Positions 50,082 through 59,205 are shown, numbered from the stretch's first letter. The stretch is DNA of 64,000 nucleotides from Herbidospora sakaeratensis (GCF_001570525.1 NZ_BBXC01000024.1:89784-153783); one strand, 5' to 3'. A program made the numbers and translations. Notes: a model not told the origin generated them from the letters alone.

Positions 50082-50888
50082 TCAGCGTTTGCCGCACGCG
50101 ACCCAGTGAGAGATGAGCTTCTTGAGCGCGCCGCTCTTCTTGGCGGCGGCCAGGCCGAGCGCGACGGGCAGCAGCAGGGTGCCGGCGGCCAGCGGCTCGG
50201 GAGTGCCGGCGAGCAGGCCGTTGACGTCGTGGCTGTCGACCTTCTGCGCGGTCATCGACTGCGTGGTCTCGGCGGGCTGCTTGACGGTCACCGTCTCGGG
50301 GGTGCCGGTCAGCATGCCGTTCACGTCGGCCGACTTGACCTGCTTGGTGGTGGCCGACAGCGCCGTCTCGGCGGCGGCCTTCTTGGCGGCCAGGTTGACC
50401 GAGACGGTCTTCTCCTTGGCCTGGAACTTCTCGCGGACCTTCTCCGGGTAGCCGTAGCCGACGATGGTGCTGTCGGTGCGGACCTTGGAGACGACCGCGT
50501 TGCTGATGTTGCCCTCGATCGTCTCGATGGTGTGGTCGTTGACGACCTTCTTCACCAGTCCGACGTGGTCGATGGCGCTGATGTTCTTCGAGTGTCCCCA
50601 GTCGAAGAAGACGACCGCACCCGGGACGGGCGTGGTTCCCCACGCACCCTGGTTCTCGAACCACTGGGCGTGCTCGGGGGTGTAGCTGAACTGGCCGACG
50701 TCCTGCGCCTGGCCGGTCTGGTGGGCGGCCCAGGACACGAACATGTCGCACCAGGCGGCGTCCTTGTACCCGGGCTTCTTGACGACGTTCTGGCCGAACC
50801 ACTCGCCGAACTTGGATGAACCGTTGACCTCGGCGTAGCCCATCTGGGAGTTGGCCACGTTGATCAGCGCGTCAGCATAGTTCGTCAT
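50082..50888 (-). CDS. CHAP-domain peptidoglycan hydrolase
   Basis: 268 aa. The CHAP domain spans about 1-150: catalytic C47 in DAAWCDMFVSW, H108 in SAIDHVGLV, and TIETIEGN. The C-terminal third has two similar units, VKSADVNGMLTGTPE and KVDSHDVNGLLAGTPE, then a hydrophobic segment LLLPVALGLAAAKK and a basic end. It lacks an N-terminal signal peptide, so export by another route, or anchoring by the C-terminal helix, must be assumed. It would cut cell-wall peptides as an amidase or endopeptidase. Confidence 0.85.
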   Translation of the reverse strand: MTNYADALINVANSQMGYAEVNGSSKFGEWFGQNVVKKPGYKDAAWCDMFVSWAAHQTGQAQDVGQFSYTPEHAQWFENQGAWGTTPVPGAVVFFDWGHSKNISAIDHVGLVKKVVNDHTIETIEGNISNAVVSKVRTDSTIVGYGYPEKVREKFQAKEKTVSVNLAAKKAAAETALSATTKQVKSADVNGMLTGTPETVTVKQPAETTQSMTAQKVDSHDVNGLLAGTPEPLAAGTLLLPVALGLAAAKKSGALKKLISHWVACGKR

Positions 50889-51214
50889 GAGATTCCTGAA
50901 CGTTTCCGACCCTGTCTGTCGACCGCGCCGCAGGGCGGTAGACCGGAATCGCTCTCTGTAGACAGTGGGGCAGTTCTCGCTTTACCGGCGTGGGCACCGG
51001 AGTGGGGCGATCCTTGCGGCAACTTTGGTCACGGATTACCGCGACAGGTCCCAATCTATCCACGCTCAAGCCGGGGTCAAACGCTTCGCGGGGTTCTTTA
51101 CCCTTCAACCGGTTTATCGAGTTCGGCAAAGCGATTTTACTTTTCTCGAATTCCCTTACGGGCCAGGGGTTCGCGCGCTCTCCGGGAGATCGCCGACCCT
51201 GGTAGCGTCAACGG
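50889..51214. other. Divergent regulatory gap between CHAP and S66 genes
   Basis: 326 bp with no gene. The region upstream of the CHAP gene is of a length that could hold a leader. I looked for ydaO-type riboswitch segments and did not see a convincing set. Confidence 0.45.
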
Positions 51215-52249
51215 ATGCTTTACCCAAAGAAGCTCAAACAGGGTGATCGGATCGCCGTCGTGGCGCCCTCCGGGGGCCTTCCCGAGGTCTTCCCAATCCC
51301 GTTCGATCATGGTCTGAGCCGCCTCAGGGACGAGTTCGGGCTGGTCACAGTAGAGATGCCGACCACTCGGAGGATGACGGCGACTCCCGAGGAGAGGGCC
51401 GCCGACATCACCGCGGCGTTCGCCGATCTGTCGATAAAGGCGCTCGTGGCGGCCATCGGGGGAGACGACCAGATCACCGTCATCCCGCATCTCGACGACG
51501 AAGTGATCAGGCGGAATCCCAAGCCCTTTTTCGGCTACAGCGACAACACCAACCTGCTCGCGCACCTCTGGCGGCTGGGCATCGTGGGTTATCACGGGGG
51601 TTCGGTGATGGTGCAATTCGGCCGGGGCGGCGCGATGCATCCGATCACCAAGGCGTCTTTACATGCCGCGTTCTTTACCTCCGGGCCGTTCGAGCTGACC
51701 GAGTCGCACGAATACGGCGACGTCGAACAGGACTGGGAAGATCCGGAATTCGTCAATGCCGCGCCACTCATGACCGGATGCGGCGGCTGGATATGGCGCA
51801 ACGCCGACCGGGTGGTCGAGGGCGTCACGTGGGGAGGCAATCTGGAGATCCTCCACTGGATGCTGGCCGCCGATCGCGACGTCGCGGCGCCGGAGACGTA
51901 CACGGGCATGGTGCTCTTCGTCGAGACCAGCGAGGAGCTGCCGTCGGCGGCCGAGGTGTTCCGCATGCTGCGCAACCTCGGGGAGCGCGGCATCCTCGGG
52001 CGGTTCGCGGGCGTGGTGTGCGGGCGGGCGAAGGCGTGGTCGTTCGAGCACCGGAACGGGCCCGAGGAGAAGGCGCGCTACGCGCGGGAGCAGCGGGAGG
52101 CGGTCCTCCGGGCGCTGGCCGTCTACGCGCCCGAGGCGCTGGCGGTCTTCGACGTCGATCTCGGGCACACCGACCCGCAGGTGGTCATCCCCTATGGCGG
52201 GCGGATGCGGCTCGACGGGCCGGCCCGGCGGATCACCGTGGTCTACTGA
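51215..52249 (+). CDS. S66-family LD-carboxypeptidase / MccF-like
   Basis: 344 aa. KQGDRIAVVAPSG opens the family; the nucleophile Ser lies in FFGYSDNTNLLAHLW; the Glu of the triad is in TGMVLFVETSEE, and the His in DLGHTDPQVVIPYGG. S66 enzymes cleave LD-peptide bonds of murein or, as MccF, hydrolyse microcin C-type toxins. The YSDNT motif and length fit the MccF-like branch. ATG 51215. Confidence 0.9.
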   Translation: MLYPKKLKQGDRIAVVAPSGGLPEVFPIPFDHGLSRLRDEFGLVTVEMPTTRRMTATPEERAADITAAFADLSIKALVAAIGGDDQITVIPHLDDEVIRRNPKPFFGYSDNTNLLAHLWRLGIVGYHGGSVMVQFGRGGAMHPITKASLHAAFFTSGPFELTESHEYGDVEQDWEDPEFVNAAPLMTGCGGWIWRNADRVVEGVTWGGNLEILHWMLAADRDVAAPETYTGMVLFVETSEELPSAAEVFRMLRNLGERGILGRFAGVVCGRAKAWSFEHRNGPEEKARYAREQREAVLRALAVYAPEALAVFDVDLGHTDPQVVIPYGGRMRLDGPARRITVVY

Positions 52250-52252
52250 ATC

Positions 52253-52987
52253 TCAGCGGCCGCTCTTGCTGAAGTGCTGGTAGTCCTTGGTGCCGGTCCA
52301 GTCGCCGCCCCAGCCCCAGCCGATGCTCGCGAACGCCTCGACCACCCGGTCGCCGGCGTTGATCACGCCGGGCTTCTTCAGCGGCCGGTCGACGAAGTCG
52401 TCGGCGTTGCTGTGGGCGTGCGAGCCGTCGGCCTCCACGTAGGGGTTCTCCCTCGGGTTGAGGTCGACCGCCAGGCCGTAGGCGTGCTGCGACCAGTTCG
52501 TCGAGCCCGTCGCGGCGCGGCAGTTGAAGGCGGAGGTGTTGTCGGCGTCGATCGAGGCGTAGTCGTCGCCCTGGTACTTGTCGACCGGCTCCATGCGCTT
52601 GATGGGGTAGCGGAAGTCGTACAACTTCTTGAAGACCGAGGCGACGTCCTCGGCCACCGAGGCGTTCACGACCAGCTGGCCCGTGTGGGGCTTGTCGTCG
52701 AATCCCCAGTACGTCATGGTGATCATCCGCAGGTCGTCGTAGCCGACCGGGCACCCCGGGCGCCATGAATATTTCACCTGATCCCGGGTCACCTTCGTGA
52801 TCTTCGACGTGAACTCGGGCGGGGCCGTCGGTGTCGGCGAGGGGCTCGCGGAGACCGAGGCCGCGGGCGTCGTCTCCGTCACGATCGGTGCGGGCGAGAC
52901 GGCGCCGGTGGTGGTCGTGGCGCCGCACGCCACCGCCCCCAGACTTGCCGTCAGCCCTACTGCCAGCGCTGACCTGCGGATTGACAT
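52253..52987 (-). CDS. M15-family D-Ala-D-Ala carboxypeptidase-like lipoprotein
   Basis: 244 aa. Signal with lipobox-like LGAVACG, an Ala/Pro/Thr linker, then the metallopeptidase domain with SQHAYGLAVDLNPRENP (His and Asp zinc ligands) and DYQHFS (third His). Family enzymes trim peptidoglycan stem peptides. ATG 52987 begins a proper signal peptide; GTG 53029 would add a basic leader. It is convergent with the S66 gene, 3 bp apart. Confidence 0.86.
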   Translation of the reverse strand: MSIRRSALAVGLTASLGAVACGATTTTGAVSPAPIVTETTPAASVSASPSPTPTAPPEFTSKITKVTRDQVKYSWRPGCPVGYDDLRMITMTYWGFDDKPHTGQLVVNASVAEDVASVFKKLYDFRYPIKRMEPVDKYQGDDYASIDADNTSAFNCRAATGSTNWSQHAYGLAVDLNPRENPYVEADGSHAHSNADDFVDRPLKKPGVINAGDRVVEAFASIGWGWGGDWTGTKDYQHFSKSGR

Positions 52988-53240
52988 GCTTCGAGCGTAC
53001 CCACGCCGATGTCGGACTTTCCGGTCCACGCCAGGGTTTTACGGTGAAACGCTCGCGCACATGTTCGGATCCGCGCTACAGTCGATCGCGTCGGATCGAA
53101 CAGATGTTCCCTGTGAAAGCCCTGGTAGGTGGTGTGCGATGGCGGTCGGGCTGGTGGCGCGGCCTCACGGTGCGACACGCCGTAGGTCTTTCTACGGAAA
53201 TCTACGACGGCCGCTATATCCGGTCATAAAGTCCGACACC

Positions 53241-54422
53241 GTGGACCCTGTGCGCAACCCCTATGCCCCCGGTGCGGGGCAGCGCCCTCCCGAGCTGGCC
53301 GGGCGCGATCGTGAGCTGCAGCAGTTCGAGGTCGTGCTCGAGCGGGTGGCCCGTGGGCGGCCCGAGCGGAGCATGGTGATCACGGGGCTGCGGGGCGTCG
53401 GCAAGACCGTGCTGCTCAACACGTTCAAGTCGATGGCCATCCAGCGGTTGTGGGGGACGGGCAAGATCGAGGCCCGGCCTGAGCAGTCGATCAGGCGGCC
53501 CGTCGCGGCGGCGCTGCACATGGCGGTGCGCGAGCTGGCGCCCCGGCATCGGGCACCCGAGCGCATCGACGAGTTCCTGGGCGTGCTGAAGGCGTTCGCG
53601 ATGCGCGATCCGTCGGCCGCCAAGGGCACCACCCACTGGTCGCCCGGCATCGACGTGCCGGCGGCGCGGGGGCGGGCCGACTCCGGCGACCTCGAGATCG
53701 ACCTGACCGAGCTGCTCAGCGACGCCGCCGGCGTGGCGACCGACCTCGGGGTCGGGATCGCGTTGTTCATCGACGAGATGCAGGACGTGCCGGCCGCCGA
53801 CATCTCGGCACTCTGCGCGGCCTGTCACGAGTTGTCGCAGATAGGCGGGCCGCTGATCGTGGTGGGCGCGGGGCTGCCGCACCTGCCGTCGGTGCTCTCG
53901 GCGTCCAAGAGCTATTCAGAACGGCTTTTCCGGTACGCCAGAATCGACCGCCTCGACCGGGAGGCCGCCGACATGGCGTTGATCGTCCCGGCCGAGGAGG
54001 AGGGCGTGGCGTTCACCAGCGAGGCCCTCGACGCCCTCTACGAGGCCGCCGACGGTTACCCCTACTTCGTCCAGGCCTACGGCAAGGTCGCCTGGGATCT
54101 GGCGCCGCGCAGCCCGATCACGGCCGAAGACATCAAGGTGTCGGCCCCCGAGGCCGAGGAGGAGCTCGCCGTCGGGTTCTTCGGCAGCCGCTACGAACGG
54201 GCGACCCCGGCCGAACGCGACTACATGCACGCCATGGCGCAACTCGGCGACGACCCGGTGGCGACCGCCGAGGTCGCCGAGGCGCTGGGCCGCAAACCGT
54301 CCAGCCTGTCACCCGCCCGCGACAGCCTCATCAAGAAAGGCCTGATCTACAGCGCCGAGCGCGGCCTGATCGCGTTCACCGTCCCCCACTTCGGCCGGTT
54401 CCTGCGTGCGCAGCCCGTCTGA
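53241..54422 (+). CDS. AAA ATPase, ORC/Cdc6-like ATP-binding protein
   Basis: 393 aa. LAGRDRELQQFEVVLERVARGRPER then Walker A GLRGVGKTVLL, Walker B IALFIDEMQDVP, sensor VVGAGLPHL, and a C-terminal winged helix (VATAEVAEALGRKPSSLSPARDSLIKKGL). This fold is common in actinobacteria and annotated only as ATP-binding protein; a DNA-associated role is inferred from the winged helix. GTG 53241 is chosen since the conserved region starts there and the frame before it is unlike protein; leaderless initiation is likely. Confidence 0.83.
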   Translation: MDPVRNPYAPGAGQRPPELAGRDRELQQFEVVLERVARGRPERSMVITGLRGVGKTVLLNTFKSMAIQRLWGTGKIEARPEQSIRRPVAAALHMAVRELAPRHRAPERIDEFLGVLKAFAMRDPSAAKGTTHWSPGIDVPAARGRADSGDLEIDLTELLSDAAGVATDLGVGIALFIDEMQDVPAADISALCAACHELSQIGGPLIVVGAGLPHLPSVLSASKSYSERLFRYARIDRLDREAADMALIVPAEEEGVAFTSEALDALYEAADGYPYFVQAYGKVAWDLAPRSPITAEDIKVSAPEAEEELAVGFFGSRYERATPAERDYMHAMAQLGDDPVATAEVAEALGRKPSSLSPARDSLIKKGLIYSAERGLIAFTVPHFGRFLRAQPV

Positions 54423-54431
54423 ACCCTTGTC

Positions 54432-54475
54432 CTCTCTACGGCTTTCTAGAGGGGAAGCTAGAGAGTCGTAGAGAG
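54432..54475. terminator. Long hairpin after the AAA gene
   Basis: CTCTCTACGGCTTTCTAG (54432-54449) faces CTAGAGAGTCGTAGAGAG (54458-54475), 16 of 18 pairs, with an 8-base loop. It lies between convergent genes. Confidence 0.7.
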
Positions 54476-54500
54476 CTAAATCACCCCTGTCTAAGGGTTT

Positions 54501-55304
54501 CTAGAGTGAGGCCGAGACAGGGATAGATTCCTGGATGGGCGTGTGCCCGCCGACCACCGCGACGCGGACCGGCGGGCGCCGCCCGCTCAGGTAGACCGCG
54601 AAGACCACCTCCGCGCCGTTGAGCGCGTCGAAGACGAAGAAGCGCCAGCAGAGCTCCCGCCACGAGTCGCTCGGCAACTCGCTGCCGAGCAGGTGGGCGT
54701 GGTTGCGCCAGACCGCGCTCGACCGCAGCCGGGCCGCCGCCCGCTCGGGGGCGAAGGGGCGCAGCTCGCAGGGCGCGCGATACTTCAGGCGGGCGTAGGT
54801 CTCCTCGATCTCCGGCGACAGCGCCAGCAGGACCACGGTGAAACCGGCCAGCCAGGCCAGGAACCGCCAGTCGAGGGTGGGCAGGCCCGGGGAGCCGTGC
54901 AGGGCGACGGTCACGGCCATGGCGGTCAGGACCAGCGTGCGGCTGATCGCGCGCAGGCCCACCGGGGTCGCGCTCACGTCGCCGAAACAGCCGCAGCCGG
55001 CGTCGGGGCGGCGGCGGCGCAGGTCGTACAGGACATAGGTGGCGACCGTGAAGAAGGCCACGGTCATCCAGCGGGGGGCCGGGTGGTCGACCAGCAGCAG
55101 GCCCGCGACCAGGCCGAACTCGCCGATCGCGCAGCCGATGAGGGCGTTCTTGCGCCAGCTCTCGGGGGCCAGCACGGCCGGGCCGAGCCGGCCCAGGGCG
55201 CCGGGCTCCGAGTCGCGCCCGGCCGTGACCAGCTTGGCGACGCCGCCGATCACCAGCATGAACAACAGAATGGGTTGCGCCGCCGCGGCGACCATTCCGC
55301 TCAC
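54501..55304 (-). CDS. MauE/DoxX-like membrane protein
   Basis: 267 aa. Four helices (PILLFMLVIGGVAKLV; NALIGCAIGEFGLVAGLLL; WMTVAFFTVATYVLYDL; WRFLAWLAGFTVVLLAL) and the MauE hallmark DAGCGCFGD with two Cys after helix 3. MauE-type proteins relate to DsbB/VKOR-like thiol chemistry and help in disulfide-rich protein maturation. The C-terminal 100 residues form a soluble domain. GTG 55304 overlaps the upstream stop; ATG 55295 is possible. Confidence 0.82.
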   Translation of the reverse strand: MSGMVAAAAQPILLFMLVIGGVAKLVTAGRDSEPGALGRLGPAVLAPESWRKNALIGCAIGEFGLVAGLLLVDHPAPRWMTVAFFTVATYVLYDLRRRRPDAGCGCFGDVSATPVGLRAISRTLVLTAMAVTVALHGSPGLPTLDWRFLAWLAGFTVVLLALSPEIEETYARLKYRAPCELRPFAPERAAARLRSSAVWRNHAHLLGSELPSDSWRELCWRFFVFDALNGAEVVFAVYLSGRRPPVRVAVVGGHTPIQESIPVSASL

Positions 55305-56251
55305 CCCAATCCCACACGCACGTTGAAGCAGCCGTTGGTCAGATCGCCGCCGAGTTCCACGTAAGACGTGGCCGACAGCTCCACCACCCGCCCCCGGGGG
55401 GATGTGCCACATTCCACGCATCGGTCGCAGAACCGGCCAGCCATGCAGCCACAGGCCACCACGGGAAGCACGGTCGCGCGATCGGCGCAGACATTCCGTA
55501 CATGAACGCTCGAACCGAGCGCGAGATAAGGGAGAGCGGCGCACGAGACGCCCGTATCGGCGCAACCGGTGTCCGACTGCTCCAGCATCGGGTAGGCCAC
55601 ACCCGCTTCGATGTGGTCTGACCAGACGGCCGTTCCGGAGATCTTCGACTGTACGCCGCCATAAGCCCCCGGAGGATCGGGGACATGGGCCGCCCGGTAG
55701 GCGGGTTGCGAGGTGGCCGGGATCTGCGCCAGCGCGGTCGTGCCCTCGACGGTGCCGATCGCGTCGAACAGGAAACCGGGTTCGAGCCGCGGATAACGCA
55801 CCCGCACGCGGCCCGACGACCGATAGGGGATCACCACCGACCGGCGGCCCCGGTGGGGCCCGCAGTCGAGCACGACGGAGATGTCATCACGACCGGAGAC
55901 GGACAGGATGATCCCGGTCATCCGGGTCACGTCGGCCCAGATGCGGTCGACGACCTTGCCCTGCCGGAGCGCCCGGATGATCACCCGGGCGCCCACGGGC
56001 AGGTCCGCCGGGGCCACGAAGCCCCCCCGCCAGGCCTTCGCCCAGTGGGCGATGACCAGGCGCTCCTCGCGGCCCTCGTCGTCTTCGATGATGATCAGGT
56101 GGGGGCTGACGTCGAGGATGGTGCCACTGACGGCGTCGAGCAGCACTCCGGTCTCGGCGTGCGCACGCGGCGGTTCGAGTTCGCGGCCGAGCACGGCCGC
56201 CGCCAAGGCTCTCCGGCGTTTCGCTGGTATCCCCACGCTCTGTAGCCTCAC
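55301..56251 (-). CDS. Hypothetical Cys-rich protein coupled to MauE
   Basis: 316 aa. The first half is beta-rich (TGVLLDAVSGTILDVSPHLIII; GIILSVSGRDDISVVLDCG), suggestive of OB-like folds. The last 100 residues carry nine or more Cys, including VACGCMAGRFCDRCVECG, and end in NGCFNVRV. Coupled by overlap to the MauE gene, so the Cys-rich part is a plausible target for MauE-driven oxidation. No signal peptide is obvious. Function unknown. Confidence 0.72.
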   Translation of the reverse strand: MRLQSVGIPAKRRRALAAAVLGRELEPPRAHAETGVLLDAVSGTILDVSPHLIIIEDDEGREERLVIAHWAKAWRGGFVAPADLPVGARVIIRALRQGKVVDRIWADVTRMTGIILSVSGRDDISVVLDCGPHRGRRSVVIPYRSSGRVRVRYPRLEPGFLFDAIGTVEGTTALAQIPATSQPAYRAAHVPDPPGAYGGVQSKISGTAVWSDHIEAGVAYPMLEQSDTGCADTGVSCAALPYLALGSSVHVRNVCADRATVLPVVACGCMAGRFCDRCVECGTSPRGRVVELSATSYVELGGDLTNGCFNVRVGLG

Positions 56252-56378
56252 ATGTCGTCTGCCCTAATAGAGGCATAATTCAGGCGTTGACTCCCGAGCG
56301 GGATCAGAATCCTCGTACTGGATGGAATCCCATGTCCCCCGTGTCAGGGCATATCACCACCTCGACGGCTTGTCCCTT

Positions 56379-56861
56379 TTAAGTGGCGGGTTCGATTTCC
56401 TCGGCCCCGGCGGTCGCGCAGGGCCGGACGACGTCCCGGATGAGGCGGAGGGTCTCCAGGAAACGATCGAGTTCGGCCGGCTGCAGCAACCCGGTGAACC
56501 AGTGCTCGATGTCTTCGAGGTGGCGCGGCAGCACCTCGAGCAGCCGGGCCCGCCCGGCGTCGGTGATCTGGGGATAGAAGGCACGCCGGTCGGTCGCGCA
56601 GGCTTCGCGGGAGACCAGCCCCTCGCGCTCCAGCCGGTCGATGACGCGAGTGATGCCGCTCGTGGATAGGTTGGTCTGAGCGGCGAGGTCACTCATGCGG
56701 AGCCCCTGGCCGGGGGATCGGGCCAGCCGGATCAGCGTCTCGAAGTCGACCTCAGACAGGCCGGCCTCCGCGAAGGCGCGCCGATTTTTGTCGGCGATGC
56801 CCGTGTAGACCTCGGCGAACAGCCCCATCGCGGTCAGCCGAGGGTCGTCGAATGGATCCAT
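56379..56861 (-). CDS. MarR-family regulator
   Basis: 160 aa. LSEVDFETLIRLARSPGQGLRMSDLAAQTNLSTSGITRVIDRLEREGLV is the winged helix, followed by DRRAFYPQITDAGRARL. It is divergent from the YceI gene with a TGTC...GACA dyad (56902-56914) in the 108-bp gap, so it probably controls yceI and itself. The ligand is unknown. Confidence 0.88.
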   Translation of the reverse strand: MDPFDDPRLTAMGLFAEVYTGIADKNRRAFAEAGLSEVDFETLIRLARSPGQGLRMSDLAAQTNLSTSGITRVIDRLEREGLVSREACATDRRAFYPQITDAGRARLLEVLPRHLEDIEHWFTGLLQPAELDRFLETLRLIRDVVRPCATAGAEEIEPAT

Positions 56862-56969
56862 GCGCCGAGTCTACGCCACGATGGTTGACGGCAGGAATAT
56901 CTGTCGGGTAGACATTTGTTGGAGCAAACATCCGCAGGACAACTACCGCCTCTCCTGGAGTTATCGATC

Positions 56970-57533
56970 ATGAGCGTACGCGAGTGGAACGGCCAGACCA
57001 TCCCCACGGCCGGCACCTTCACCCTTGACGTCGCACACACCCGCGTCGGCTTCGTGGCCAAGCACATGATGGTCAGCAAGGTCCGGGGCAACTTCGAGAA
57101 GTTCGACGGCACCATCACCGTCGCCGAAGAGCCGCTCCAGTCGAGCGTCGACGTCACCCTCGAGGCCGCGTCGATCACCACCCACGTCGGCGACCGCGAC
57201 AACCACCTCCGCAGCGACGACTTCCTCGCCGCCGACAAGTACCCCCAGATCACCTTCAAGAGCCTCCGCGTCGAGAGCGTCGACGGCAACGAGTTCACCC
57301 TCGTCGGCGAGCTCACCATCCGCGACGTGACCAAGGAAGTCCCGCTCCGCGTGGAGTTCGGCGGCGCCGCCACCAACCCGTGGGGCCAGGAGATCTTCGG
57401 CTACTCGGCCGAGACCGAGATCGACCGCGAGGCCTTCGGCCTGACCTGGAACCAGGCGCTGGAGACCGGCGGTGTGCTGGTCAGCAAGAAGATCAAGATC
57501 GAGATCGAGGGCGAGGCCGTGCGTCAGGCCTGA
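56970..57533 (+). CDS. yceI: YceI-family lipid-binding protein
   Basis: 187 aa, no signal peptide. TFTLDVAHTRVGFVAKHMMVSKVRGNFEKFDGTI is the family start; DNHLRSDDFLAADKYPQITFKS and the end strands complete the lipocalin-like barrel that binds isoprenoid chains. The cytosolic form is common in actinobacteria. CTGGAG lies ten bases before ATG 56970. Confidence 0.93.
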   Translation: MSVREWNGQTIPTAGTFTLDVAHTRVGFVAKHMMVSKVRGNFEKFDGTITVAEEPLQSSVDVTLEAASITTHVGDRDNHLRSDDFLAADKYPQITFKSLRVESVDGNEFTLVGELTIRDVTKEVPLRVEFGGAATNPWGQEIFGYSAETEIDREAFGLTWNQALETGGVLVSKKIKIEIEGEAVRQA

Positions 57534-57660
57534 CGCCGCTCTTCCTTGTCGCGCGGACCTTGTCCACAGGCTGTGGATAAGGTCTGTGCGACGCGACGGG
57601 GATCCACTTTGCCGCGTCGGCAGATCGCCGGTACTCTGTCGGGAGCCGATATGGCTACCA

Positions 57661-57750
57661 GGAGGTTTCGCCTAGTCCGGTCTATGGCGCCGCACTGCTA
57701 ATGCGGTTTGGGTCTTAAGCCCATCCGGGGTTCAAATCCCCGAACCTCCG
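57661..57750 (+). tRNA. tRNA-Ser(GCU)
   Basis: Acceptor GGAGGTT pairs with AACCTCC, the anticodon arm is CCGCA-CTGCTAA-TGCGG (anticodon GCT), there is a long variable arm, and the T-loop is GTTCAAATC. Discriminator G, no encoded CCA. It is the second serine tRNA in the window and shows no sign of integration. Confidence 0.95.
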
Positions 57751-57759
57751 CAGTTCAGA

Positions 57760-57794
57760 GGCCCTCTTCCCTGAAATGGGACGAGGGCCTTTTT
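57760..57794 (+). terminator. Rho-independent terminator of tRNA-Ser(GCU)
   Basis: GGCCCTC (57760-57766) pairs with GAGGGCC (57783-57789), followed by TTTTT. Confidence 0.88.
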
Positions 57795-57869
57795 GCTGCC
57801 CGGAACGGCTCGCGCGGGTCTCCTCAGGGATGACCGGGGCGCACGACGCCGCGCGTCGACGGTGCCGAT

Positions 57870-58110
57870 TCCGCGCCTGGGAACCGAGCCGAATGCGCTG
57901 GTGGCTTGTGGCGGTGGCCGGCTTGGGGACCGGAGCCGAATGCCGGTGGGTTGTAGCGGTGGCCTTCCGGGTGAACGGAGCCGAATGCCGCTGGCTGGTG
58001 GCGGTGGCCGGCTTGGGAAACGGAGCCGGGCGGCGTTGGCGAGAACCGAGTTCGGCGATCGAGTCGAACGCCCTCAGCGGCGGCTTGGCTGAGAGCGGAG
58101 TCGAACCCGT
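57870..58110. repeat. 45-47-bp degenerate tandem repeats
   Basis: GAGCCGAATG or a close variant recurs at 57886, 57933, 57978, 58023, 58061 and 58098, each followed by a GC-rich GGTGG/GTGGC stretch and often preceded by GGCTTGGG. The unit resembles the 47.8-48.2 kb array (TTGGGGACCGGAGCCGAA against TTGGCGACCGGGCCGAG). The 573-bp gap from the tRNA to 58324 holds no other feature I can support. Confidence 0.6.
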
Positions 58111-58323
58111 CGGCAACGCGCTAGGTCGGCGCATTCATCGCCTCGTGGAGAGGTACAGGAAACTCTCATCATTGTAGGCCGGAGGGCATCTCGCCCATTA
58201 AGGACACCCGCGTGAAATGAGAAATGGCTACATGTCGGCCGATTGACCGACAGCGGCGACAATTTCCTTTCGTGCCTCTGGAGTCGTCGTTTACCTGAAC
58301 GTCCAAGTTCATAACCTCTACTC

Positions 58324-59205
58324 TTGTGCGATCTGGTCACCAAGTGGTGGAAAGGGCGAACATTGAGCAGTCGGTCAGCCGCCGAATTCGACGCCTCGTT
58401 GATACTGCTGACCGGCCACCTGGCCCAGCGCGCGCAAGACCTACGCAAATACGCCCTGACCTGCTCCAACTGCACCCGCTGTAAAAGCGTGCAGGAGTGG
58501 GTGTGGCTCGCCTTCGACGCCGCGTTCGTCGGTGACCAGACCTCAGCCGGCCGGATGCTGGCCTCGGCCGAGGAGGCTTCCGTCCATGAGCACGGCGCTT
58601 CCACACAGGTGAAACCGCAGGTGAAGAAGCAGGTCAAGCCGCACACCAGCGTCGTCCCCGGCTTCGGGAAACACAGATCCCTGGTCGCCGCTTCGGATGC
58701 CGCGTACAAAGGCAGATTCGGCGGGTTGGGGTTCGTCGTGAGTGACGGCCATTACGGCATGAAGCACTGGCCACCCGACACCGGCCTGCGATTACTGGAC
58801 CCCAGTGGCCAATCGAAAGTCCTGGTCGCCGAGTTGCGCGCCGCCGCCATGGCCGTCAACGCTCTCGGCGACCGCGCGGGCAAGGCCGCGCTTCTCCTCG
58901 ACAACATCGGCGCCATCGCCTATTTGCACGCCTGGCAGAAAGGCGACGTCGAGCGCATGCCGGCCGGATACAGCCTCCGGCCTCGGATGAGCGGTGCCCG
59001 CCCCACTCTGGTCAGTCTCGCGGCAAAGGTCGCGACGTTGCCGACGCTCCGCATCGAGCACGTCAAGGGCCACACGGGGCATCCGTTGAACGAAGCGGCG
59101 GACGCGCTCGCGGATATCGCCATGCGGAATCCGGCGGACCGGCGCCAAAGGGCGGAAGGCGTCGTCGACGCTTTTCTCCGGGCCTGGCACGGAAGGTCCT
59201 GCTGA
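58324..59205 (+). CDS. RNase H-domain protein
   Basis: 293 aa. The N-terminal 100 residues are helical with C47, C50 and C53 (TCSNCTRC). The RNase H fold begins at about 118: D125 in VAASDAAYKG, E170 in VLVAELRAA, D193 in LLLDNIGAI, H250 and D260 in VKGHTGHPLNEAADALAD. All active-site acids are present, so cleavage of RNA in RNA/DNA hybrids is expected. It is not the housekeeping rnhA (155 aa or so). GTG 58324 is tentative; a TTG near 58363 starts closer to the helices. Confidence 0.82.
   Translation: MCDLVTKWWKGRTLSSRSAAEFDASLILLTGHLAQRAQDLRKYALTCSNCTRCKSVQEWVWLAFDAAFVGDQTSAGRMLASAEEASVHEHGASTQVKPQVKKQVKPHTSVVPGFGKHRSLVAASDAAYKGRFGGLGFVVSDGHYGMKHWPPDTGLRLLDPSGQSKVLVAELRAAAMAVNALGDRAGKAALLLDNIGAIAYLHAWQKGDVERMPAGYSLRPRMSGARPTLVSLAAKVATLPTLRIEHVKGHTGHPLNEAADALADIAMRNPADRRQRAEGVVDAFLRAWHGRSC

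Noticed and set aside
50889-51214. c-di-AMP (ydaO) riboswitch before the CHAP gene
   Set aside because: Common before actinobacterial wall hydrolases, so I looked, but the conserved segments are not recognisable on the minus strand.
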